Source: Mesostigma viride (Eukaryota > Streptophyta > Mesostigmatophyceae > Mesostigmatales > Mesostigmataceae). Taken from it: a DNA stretch of 64,000 nucleotides. Where the stretch lies: NCBI GenBank assembly GCA_009746045.1, contig RPFO01000080.1, positions 1,887,183-1,951,182 on the forward strand, read 5' to 3'. Numbering within the stretch: the first letter of the stretch is position 1; every line of letters starts with the position of its first letter. Shown in pieces: positions 1 to 10,900 of this stretch. The translations under genes were made by a program, and so were the position numbers. The notes under the pieces are model-generated. The model was not told the origin of the DNA. It saw only the letters and a program-made list of their open reading frames with translations, and ran no database searches.

Positions 1-1797
1 GTTTGAGTAGTATATGTGAACCCGAACTACAAGGACCGTGTTGTGCATGCGTTGAATAAGCCAAGCAAACGAAATAGCGCTCCTTGTGCAACGGGCGCGC
101 TACGTAAGCAACTCATACTCATGGTATATTGTTGTTTATATGGTGCAGCTTGCATGCCATGCCACCCCATCTTCTGCACGCCTGAGTCAGTTCTACTATG
201 CACGGCACTCTTCGACGCTGCTTGTTATAGGAATGGTAGTGTCGATACCCACTTATCATGTTTTGGCTTTGTCTGCAAGGCCGGGGTGGGGGGACGAGAA
301 GGGGAGATTATTCTGCATTGTCTTCATGAGCGCTGCATTAGCAGTTAACTTGCATGGTCTGCTTCTCCGGGCTATGCTGCTCAGACTGCCCTCGCCATTC
401 TTTGTTATTCTTGGGGCAGCACCGATTCTTGGCACCACAGCTTGGTCTTTCTGGGCTGTGCAAAGATCAAGCCCTGACAGAGCCTGTGTGCTCCTTCTCG
501 AGAGCAAACACTGTCAGAGCGAGCGACAAAGTGGACTGCCTTTTAAGATCACTAAGCTCCCAAGAAGACCAGCATTTGATTGAATACAATAAGTGGAGCC
601 CTGCCACAAATGCAGCAGTGGCCTTAAGGTTTCTCAATCCGCACGCGGAAGCAAGAAGCGTCCAGGGTGGGAGGGAGAGGAAAGAAACAATTGCAGATCA
701 TTGCCAGCCTAGCAAGCTTGCTTAAGGCATGGTCCGCCGACACACTAGCTGGCGTCATCCTGAATTAAGTAACACCGGCATGCGTCACACGCCGACCTGA
801 ACAGTGCTGAAAACGCCACTACAAACAATGTGGCCACGCACCCCCAGGCTAGTGCGTTAACCGTACAGGTAGTTGTACAAGGTTCCCAAGACTGACAAAC
901 ATAAAACTCACCCATCGACCCCTTGGGCCGGTCCGAATCCGCTATACAATAATTAATCACGACTCAGTAACAAAACAAAATCAGTCCATGATTCGTTGAG
1001 CAACCAGCCGACCCTACAGGTCCCCAGCTAATCTCAGCCGGTGCAACCAAATACGAATCTTTGCAAGCAAGATGTATAAAACCTACAATTAATTTTCTCG
1101 GACCACTAATTAATAACCACCGACCCTTATTAACAACCGGGTCATCCAAGGAGAATTCAGGCGAACATGAAACCCTTTGTACAGATCGAATTAGTCAGCC
1201 CATGTCGCAGACAGCCTTCCACATGCAGGCCAAGGCATAGCGGCCCTATCTTTCCCGCATGCGTTAATTATTAAACTATATTCAGAGAAAACCGATTCTT
1301 TCTTCACTAACTGTTAGAAACCTTGCAGCCAGGGCATTGTTATAAAGTGATTTAGAGTGTTTATGGAGAGTAATGATTGCAGAGAGTATTGTAACTCTGT
1401 CGGTTTGCAATTGTTGTATGCCTGGCAGCTTATCCAACCGACCAAATTACATGGGCTGACTGACCAACTGACCACGCAGAGTTAAATACCCTCTGATTAC
1501 ATACTACACGTACCAGATAGTCTAGGACTGTTTACTCCTTGATACAAGTGAACGGTTCCCAGTCCAATTAGGAAAGTCCATGTTCTTATCTCAATCTGGA
1601 GCACCCAGCCTTTGAACGTGGATCCCAGGCCATCCTTGTTCAATCCATCATGCTTTCTAAAAAAGCAATGACATGGCATGGATAAGTGATTCAGAGCGGC
1701 TAAGACAAATATCCCATCTTCCTGTCTGCCTGTATGTGCGCATGTGATGACCATGGCTTTGCGTGGTTGTCTTGTGGTAAATCAACACGTGGAACAG
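1..1797. other. No supported gene; possible degenerate module relic
   Basis: No exon here can be supported with confidence, and the first exon and signal peptide of the downstream cysteine-rich gene were not found. Around 470-541 (+) the text resembles the middle of the first confirmed module: both read T-E-P-V-C followed by a Phe/Ser-rich stretch and a later Cys. The donor expected after the last Cys is missing, so this is at best a decayed module copy. The rest shows no coding signal. Confidence 0.4.
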
Positions 1798-1944
1798 CCC
1801 CGGGTGGTCCCACCGTGTGCTTCAACACCGATCTGGAGGAAGGGACAGACTTTGGCTGTTCTGACACTGAGCCGGTCTGCTTCAAGAGCTCCGCTCGGGC
1901 CTTGTCCCTGACGAGTGACATGTACTTGGGCACCGACTGCGTCG
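1798..1944 (+). CDS. Exon: cysteine-rich module 1
   Basis: 49 codons, phase 1 to phase 1. The acceptor is AACAG and the donor is GTACGC. It encodes V-C-F-N-T-D, then FGCSDTEPVC, and ends D-C-V before the split Gly codon. The C-x-D / GC / P-x-C / C-V pattern matches the five later modules. Confidence 0.7.
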
Positions 1945-4900
1945 GTACGCATGGTTGTTGGTAACTGTAGTAAGTTTTAGGTGGTACATTTGTGCGGCCA
2001 TGCTGCGCTGGTAGTGTCTGTCATGCTTCATTGTTGCATCGAGGAAATCTGCAGGACATCAATGAGCATTGGGTCTTTTTGGTGGCCAGTCCACACAGGG
2101 CCATGAGTGCAGGGCTATGAATGCGCAAGCGGGCCACTGTGTGCAATACCGTTTTTTATGCGGCCTGCAGTCAAGGATGGAGGGATGATGCACCTTCGCA
2201 TTGGATGGCAACTCCGGCAAGGAACCCCACGTGTATACTGTGTTCAGGGATGGAAAGCACTACACAGTATACTGTACTGCACAGTGTAGCGTCAATCATA
2301 TGCTCTGTGACCTGCCAGGCGAGGCCAGCGGTTCACATGAATTTGTATTATGTGTGCAAGAGAAGCGGCTGCGGGAATGTTCATGGGTGAGACACCATAC
2401 AGGAGACAGGGTAGGTTTATTCACGCTGCAGAGGGTGCATTCTTCCCTTCTTGTTAGAATAAGAAGGGAGATTTTTATTCCTGGGTGGACTCAAAGATGC
2501 GCACGCTGAGAAGCCTGGGTGGGATCATGCACGTTATCGTGGTCTAGCTTTACACCTTGAGAGCCGGTGTATGGCATAGTGCACTTGACAGGAGGAAGTG
2601 ATGGATGGCCTCGAGAGCAACGGCCCCTTGCCTGGTTGCCCCAGCTAGTGAGCCACACACTTATGCCCCTTCACTCACCTGCCAGTGTGATACTGGCCAA
2701 GGTCCCCATGTAGTGGTGGTGAGATGCATGGTCATACATGTACTGACCTGTGAATCGTTGTAGAGATTAGAGCCACACATTTGCCCGGTATCCCTGCCAT
2801 GGAAGCAAAATAATGCTGAAGAAAGCTCGCATTTATGCATCTATGCTCACATACACACCGAGTCTGACTGGGGATGTACCGGGTGCCCTTGGCCGCAGTG
2901 GCATGTGACGGCAATGGCGACATAAACTTTCTGTGTAAGCATGCTTTGTATATCTGTGTAACCACGGGCACCTGCTTAACCGTGCCTGGACTCACGGCCT
3001 TGCATGGCAACCAGGCTGTGTTGACACGGAGGCAGGAGCAGCCAAGGATTTCGCATGCTCCGACGACTACCCAATCTGCTACGAAAACCGAAACCCTAGT
3101 GGGGGCGCTGGCTGCGTCGGTACGTTTCATTCTTGGCATGGGCAGGGTCATGTTCATATGCACTGACAGTCAGTTACTATCTCAGCACCGTGGACCGTGA
3201 TTCTGGCCTCCCTTTTGAGAAAGCAGTACAGAGCGGCCAAAGTTGCACATCTTGTTATGATCCCACGGCCCCCACGTCTCATACTCCCACGGCCCCCACG
3301 TCTCAAACTCCCACGGCCCCCACTTCTCAAACTCCCACGGCCCCCACTTCTCAAACTCCCACAGCCCCCACTTCTCAAACTCCCACGGCCCCCACTTCTC
3401 AAACTCCCACGGCCCCCACGTCTCATACTCCCACGGCCCCCACGTCTCAAACTCCCACGGCCCCCACTTCTCAAACTCCCACGGCCCCCACTTCTCAAAC
3501 TCCCACGGCCCCCACTTCTCAAACTCCCACGGCCCCCACTTCTCAAACTCCCACGGCCCCCACTTCTCAAACTCCCACGGCCCCCACTTCTCAAACTCCC
3601 ACGGCCCCCACTTCTCAAACTCCCACGGCCCCCACTTCTCAAACTCCCACGGCCCCCACTTCTCAAACTCCCACGGCCCCCACTTCTCAAACTCCCACAG
3701 CCCCCACTTCTCACGCGCCCATGGACGAATGGCTCTTTTAAAACCCCACTGTTAGCCCCTGAACATGGGTTCAATCCGTTGCAAAATTTCAGCATTTGAA
3801 TTTTGAAATATTTATAACCTTTATGAGAGAGTTCATACAGAGTACTAGGATGTAGGACTCTGGTTCCTGGACCATGCATGTGTCCACGTACTGTAACACG
3901 TCCACTGGGCGTACAATATTGCCTTGGGGCTCCACTGTGTCTCTTGAGTGCATGGGAATGGTTGGCTGATTCTTTTTTCATGCTTTGGTGGGGCCTACAG
4001 TACCAGGCCTGCTGTCTTGTTGTGCTTCTGTCCCCTTGCACCCCATCACATGCATTTCTTGCCAGCAGTTGGCTCCCAATTTGCGCCGGCCGGTATACCG
4101 TATGTGCTTGTGCTAGTGTATGCCTACAGTGTACGTATACACAGGTGCTCAACTTTACCTTTGGGGGCCACTTGGGATGGGCCGCTTCTTCTGACCTGTT
4201 GAGCAACCAAATTGGCCGCTGGTCGGTGGATCTCTGGCCGCTGGCACTGCGTTTTGTCTGCTTGTTCATCGAACACGGTGTATTTAAACGCTACCTCAAG
4301 CCCACTTGGAACTCCCCTTTGTAGTTCATGGGGTTCTATATTCATCAGGTTCTCCTCTGACATCAGGTTCCTTGATCAGATTCTATTTACTACGGATCCC
4401 GACACGCTGGTGCCTTCACAGGCTAAACCTTCCTGTTCTAATAACTCGGGACTTTGATGTGACTGGTGACTGCAGTGCTTATGCATGGGTTGGTGCCTTT
4501 TGCCCGCCACGAATCGGCCCATGGTCCCGGGCTTGCGGGATGCCATGTGTCATATTGCGGCGTGATGTTGGTCAACATAGTTTGCATCGACGATCAGGAA
4601 GGAGATCTCCCCGACGGTGGGTGCCGGAACGTAAGCAGGCCCTTCTGCCTCGACTGGTCACCTTTTAACAGCCGCGAGGGCGAGGGCGAGGGAGAGGGCG
4701 AGGGTGGGGTTCGAGAGGCCGTGGTCCCGTTCCGCAACAATGGCGACTTTGGCTTTGGGCTCACGTGTGTCGGTATGTGACTGGTGGCGCCCCTAGATCC
4801 ATCCCATGCAGGTTTACAGATCGAGTTACGTGCCTGTTGGCACACTGATATGTGTCCCCCCTGGCATTGCATGCACTTTCCCGGGGAGATGCCATGACGG

Positions 4901-7900
4901 TTCACAATTGCATTCGTACTTGCCATGGCAAAGGGAAATTTCGCGGCGGATGTGGCCGGTGGTCGGTTGCTGGTTGGGTTGTGGTAATCGGCACGCACAG
5001 CACATGAGCCGTTCCCCCCCGCTTGGTGTTCTGCCGCAACGGAATGCCCCGGTACCGCAATACGGATGAGGCTTCCATAGGCATTCGGTGGGCCATCAAA
5101 ACTTTTCTTAGCATGTCTTCCCCAGACCATAGGTGTAGTACTTAAGTTAGGATCTGGTTCAACCAAATCCCTTAGTTCCTATCTGCTATACTGTCTATAA
5201 GCCTGATGTATTTCAATTGAGTACTTAGTACGCGAGTATGGCTACTGTCCACAAAGAATTTCCGCACCAAGTTTGGTCTTAACGGTCACTACATAGGGGT
5301 CGCGACGCGAAGTGCACATCCCAAACATTCTTCTGACAAACGGGGGCCGACCTGGGTCGACCCGGCCCAGAAATATGCCAGGTTATGTGAGCGCATGTCC
5401 TGTTAACCGCGGGCAGCCCAGTCCACCTGTGTTGTTTTATGGCCGGGCCGTGTCATGTGCACCCCAGGCAAGCCACTGAGATCCCGCAATGCGGACCACG
5501 TGTCAGTCTGTGCTCTGTAGCTGGACACCCGGAATGGAATGGGTTAGGGCAAAGTGCACATTCCGACTTCCGCCTTGGCATATGCATGGATTTTTCTGTT
5601 TCCTGTATATTGCTGGTATTGCGACCATATAAGGGAGTAATGTTTGGCAATAGCGTTTTTTTATGCGTACGTTGGATGGGTGAATTGTTTAGGTGTCCCC
5701 TGTTTTTCTTGCATCAAGGTGAAAGAGACCAGGCTTATGAGGGTTCTGGAATCAGCAAGTAATGTTTTTGCTATTGCCCTATATACTACAGTTTTGTCGG
5801 CCAATTTGTTTCGCGAACTCTTCCGGCAAACGTTGTCCGTACCCGAGTTGAGCAGAAATCCGAACGCATAATTTGTTTCCGCAAAATCTTTACGCAGATC
5901 CCATCCGTAGGCTTTCTAGCGGCCTGTCACCGCGTAACGTCCGGCGCCCAAACTCTTCTAGCCAGGGAACCAAACAAACCCAATGATTTTTTGGCGGGAA
6001 GGACCCATTAACGCCCGTTTTCGGTGGGAATTACACATAAACGCTCGCAACGTACGTAACAGTAAACTTTTCGCGGGTAGCTCAGCGCCGGAGCTATCCA
6101 CAAAGATGCGGGCCAAGTTGAGCTTGAAAGTGGCCTCGGTGTTTGGAACGGACGAGGGAAATTGGCGAGGAGAGGACCGATTCAAGGGGTATTTGGCGGT
6201 TGCTGGCAAAAAGAGAGAAAGCTGACGGACGGATCTGACGTACTGACAGACCAGGTTTAGTTTCGGTTCGGTTCAGCCACCGGCTTCCCAAAATAGGCCA
6301 GCAAACCGTCCGGCACCATGAGTTTGCATGGAATCGTGGCGTAATCCATGGAATCACAAGGCTGTGGCCTGCCGTACAGGTTCGGCTGTCTTGCTAGTGG
6401 GCGGGCTGTGTGAGCGGGAGTGTACGGCTGTGCTCGTACTCGCCGTTGTGGCACAAAAAGCCGTTGAGGCACTGAATCTGCCAAGTAGCGGGGGTTCGGG
6501 GGCGGAGCCCCCGATCTTGTAAAAAAATACTAAAGCATCTTTGTTATCGTACTCTATTGAGGATGTTTTCTGGGTCTATTGCCAAAGCCCCTAACTTCTG
6601 GAAGATTGGGTGCTGTGTGCCCTGCATATGTAGAGGCTCAGAAGTTGTGCGTCTCGCAAGCTTGCCAGTTATAAACATCGATTCTTGCGGAATCGATACT
6701 AAGCGCTTAGTATCGATTCCGCAAGAATCGATGTTTATAACTAAAACTTTTGCTTGCGCCGGCATTGAAGGCTAAGGCCGATACTAGTCGGGTCATCGAA
6801 TTGCCTATTCGATTATCGAAGTTGCCTATTCGACCATCGAACTTTCCTATTTGATTATCAAAATTTCCTTATTCGATTGTCGAAATTTCCTAGTACTAAG
6901 CGCGCTAATCGTAGGAATCGTTGTTTATAACTAAGACTGTTGCGACACGCCGGCATCCCGGGTTCGAATCCCGCTAGGATCGTTCCGGGGTGGATTTTTC
7001 GCCTAGTAATGCGAATAACGTTGCGGACGCTAATCGTTCGGCCTAATGTGCTATGTTAATCGAAAAAGGCAAGTGCTCTCCGCTGACTAGGCGGAGTACT
7101 AGCGCTAGCTATTCGACTGACATGATGTGCTCAACCGGCTAATCATCTGTGTTGATCGACGTCGCTCCGAAAATCGGCTAAGTCCCCGAAATCGGCTAAT
7201 TTCCACGCGATGTCTCGCTATAATCGACTAGGCCTAGTTCGGTGGCTCGCTGGGCGCCGAGTATGATAGGCCGCTGGCCTCTGACCCCCTGTCGACTAGG
7301 AAGTTTCGACAATCGAATAAGGAAAATTCGATAATCAAATAGGAAATTTCGATGGTCGAATAGGCAACTTCGATAATCGAATAGCCAATTCGATGACCCG
7401 ACTAGTATCGGCCTTAGCCTTCAATGCCGGCGCAAGCAAAAGTTTTAGTTATAAACATCGATTCTTGCGGAATCGATACTAAGCGCTTAGTATCAATTCC
7501 GCAAGAATCGATGTTTATAACTTTGCCTTGTTTGCGCTGCATGTACCCATATCTGTTTCATCATGCTCGTTCGCGCACCATGTACGGCACATCCGTGGTT
7601 TGTCTTCACCTCCTACTGCCCTTATTTCCTCTTATTCACCTGATTGCACCGTGCCTGTATCGGCCCATGCCTGCTCATCAATTACGGGACTTCCGAGGTC
7701 TTCCTCACACGGCCTTAACTTGCTCACCCAAAGCAAGTACCTGTGTGTGCCCATGTTGAACACAGAATGCGTGGACAGCAGCTCCACGTCAACTGACGCA
7801 GGGTGCACGGACCCCGACAAGCCATTCTGTCTGCCCATCATCGAGTCTGCCCATCCTGCCCCTCCGTATACTTTGCCCCCAGGAATTAACGAAGTGGGTC

Positions 7901-10900
7901 ACTGCGTTGGTAAGTCAGCAGGGTCTCGATCAGTGCGCCGCTTCTGTTGTAGGCCGATGCCGTAAGGCAAAATGGCATGATTTCTCGATTCCCATGGCCA
8001 TAACTCTGTCGCAGTGGGGCGCTGAAAGTTAAGTAGATTATATTAAAGACTAAGTGCTTACTCATCTTGGTTGCAGCTTACATGCTCGTCATGGTGCCGG
8101 TCTTTCTGCATGCTAGACCGGGCCTGTACCCCACAGTGGGGAATAGCACAGTGTTGCACAATTTTCCCTATGTCCCGCATCCCTAGCTGCTTTTATCCTG
8201 GTGATGCTCTTCGTAGCAACAGAAAACGTGCTTATAGTCTTTTTATTGATTGCTACCTAGTACACCTGCACAATGTGCTGCCACCAAAATGAAAGTGTTC
8301 GGAAGCTGCACACCCGTCCAGTACCACCACCGCCACCACCACCACCACCACCACCACCACCACCACCACCACCACCACCACCACCACCACCACCACCACC
8401 ACCACCACCACCACCACCACCACCACCACCACCACCAGTCACTACCGTCGTCATCATTGCATGGCTGCTGCCATGGTCATTACGATAATAGCATAACAGA
8501 TGTTGCTGGCAAATAGGGATGATGGTCCTACTCATCCATTATTGCCTTTCAAAGTAATACAACTAGTGCCCTAATTAAGACAACTAGTGCCCTAATTAAT
8601 ACAACTAGTGCCCTTGATTACAACAACGCCTGACGTGCCAGTGTGACAGGGTCTCAATGTCCATGTTACTTGCCATGAAAGGGGCTTCTGTGAAGGCCGC
8701 ATGTCCCTCTGATGGTAGCTGCTAAAGGAACGCTGCTATATGGGCCCTCAGTGCGCAACGGAGACAGGTCTATCAGATAGGGTCGGTCAAACTGGCCCTA
8801 TCCCTACTGGGCTGGTACGGCGGCGGTACATGAAGAGTAGCATGTCCTTACTGCTGATATTTGCTACAGGGTGCAGCTTGCTGGAGCGTAAAAAAGAAAG
8901 CCATGTGGCACATGGGGATTTGTTGGTATAGTAGCTCTTTTTGCAGGGTTGCATGGCTTGATGACGACGGGTAAAATGGTCCTAGTCCGAATGCATGGTA
9001 TCCCACGGGTGCAGTGGTTGCGTTTGGTAGAATAAGAACAATCTCTTAATGCGCTTGTCCGTCGTTCTTCAAATGTGAATTGAATAACTTTCTGCTAGTC
9101 CTGTAAATGTTCCAAGACTGGTATGCGCTCATCTTGGTGCATGTGGCGTGCTGCATGCATGCGTACGTGCATTGTTGTTGGGGGCGGGGGGGGGGGGTTG
9201 CTGGGGCGGCACTGCATGTGTATATTTGTGGTGTGCGTGCCTGCCTGACCGGCATGCATGTGATTGCCACAGCCTGCCTGGACGACGAGCCTGATTCCAT
9301 CATTGACACCGGCTGTACTGAGTCGACTCCCAACTGTGTCCACACGCACACGCTCTACACAAGAGAGGGCGAATTTCAGTTCCCCATCGCATCCGAAGGC
9401 CACTGCGTGGGTAAGCACATACTACTATGCGGCATGAGCCATGCTTAACACAGTGCCTTAATTGACCAATTAGTTAGTTAATCCATCATTGTCACATCAT
9501 TGTATGGAACCATTTGGCTGCCATCTTCAGGAGACGGCTCCACACCTGCGCTGCTGAGTCGTGGGCTTTAGCATGGCGATGCATTTGCAAAGTTCCAGAG
9601 ATTGCAATTGTCTGCATTTCACTGCGCAGCTTTTGCTGGTAAGTGGTGGAAGGATTGGCTAGGCACGTTGGCCTGCTTCCGCCCCCAAAGTTTACTCTAT
9701 GTGCATCTTATTGCAGCTGCTGTTGTCAGCAGCTGCATTTGCAGTGCCCTGGGAGGGGATTACTTGCGAGTTGTGGTTGAGTAAAAACATTGCATTGTCA
9801 AATTCTGAATGTACGCTGTTTTGGCTGCTCCTTGGTAATGCTGGGCCCATGTGGCACCTAAGAGTGCAAGCTGCCTTTGGTAATAATTTCCCAATATTGA
9901 TGCCATCGTGGGTGCTCTGCATGTGCATTTTCTGAGTTACTGGCGCCCCTAACTTTTCTGGCCATTTTTTCTGGCAGCACTACCTATTTTTTGGCGCGAC
10001 ATAGATGCTTGCTATCCCTGAAGTATGTGGCAGCAAAGGGCGTGATTGAGCTGTGGATGTCCGAGTGCATTACACTATGCTAGTACTGCACTTCATTATG
10101 ACATCATGGCTAATGCCATTCTGCGCATATTCAAGCGTCGCGCATTTCCTTAGACACATTGAACTTGTGTGCCGACATAGTATGCCTCTTGGCCCTGAAT
10201 GAAATGCTTCGTGTCCGTTAGTTAGGCATAGTTGCTTAATCATGCCACTCAGTCGATAATCAATGCTGCGTCCTGCTCTGTGTTGCATGCATTGCACATG
10301 TCACGGCGTTGGGAAACGTGTATTTTCTTTTGAGCGTGCAGCGTGCAGGGACACGTCCGATGACGAGCCTGCCATCACCGATGAGCATTGCCCCGATGAC
10401 GCCCCCTACTGTGTGTACGCCAATGAAATCGATCGATATGGGCTCTACTGCTCCCGTGAGTCTCCCTGTATCGATTTTCTGTAGGACGAGTGTGTGTAAT
10501 GTTGAGGTAGACACGTCCATGCAGGAAATATATGAGGCTTGCAGCACCGTAAATGCATGCCATCGAGCGCAGTTTTGCGTTGCTCCGATCCATGGGGGTG
10601 CATGGTATATCAGGTACTGCGACAACCTGTGCTCCCATCCTATGAACGCCGAACGGTTACACACGTACAACAGCCTCCACAGGCTGCACTCTGTTCAACA
10701 AGCAAGAGGTAAAAGTATCGGTCAAGCGGGTCCCATGATGTGGTGGTAGCACCACTACCTGCACGGATCCTGTTGCCCATGACCATGCACCTACTAAATG
10801 TTGTCAAGCTTGTCTACTGACAGGCTCACCCTCGGGCCAACGCCAGTATGCCTCCCACGTTGCCCACCATGCAGCCACTGTACCACATGCCCTGCCACCC

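Noticed and set aside
2107-2509. Cys-containing ORFs near 2.1-2.5 kb as another module exon
   Set aside because: No acceptor in the right phase and no module spacing.
3154-4269. 371-codon minus-strand ORF (Gly-Ser-Leu-Arg repeats)
   Set aside because: Reverse reading of the 24-bp minisatellite with non-ATG flanks; no domain.
5430-5560. Q-C-G-P-x-x-S-L-C text as a further cysteine module
   Set aside because: Lacks the closing C-V with GT donor; similarity too short.
6900-6985. tRNA gene around GGTTCGAATCC
   Set aside because: B box and part of a T-arm only; no matching acceptor stem, D-arm or anticodon arm. The upstream text is a copy of the transposon end.
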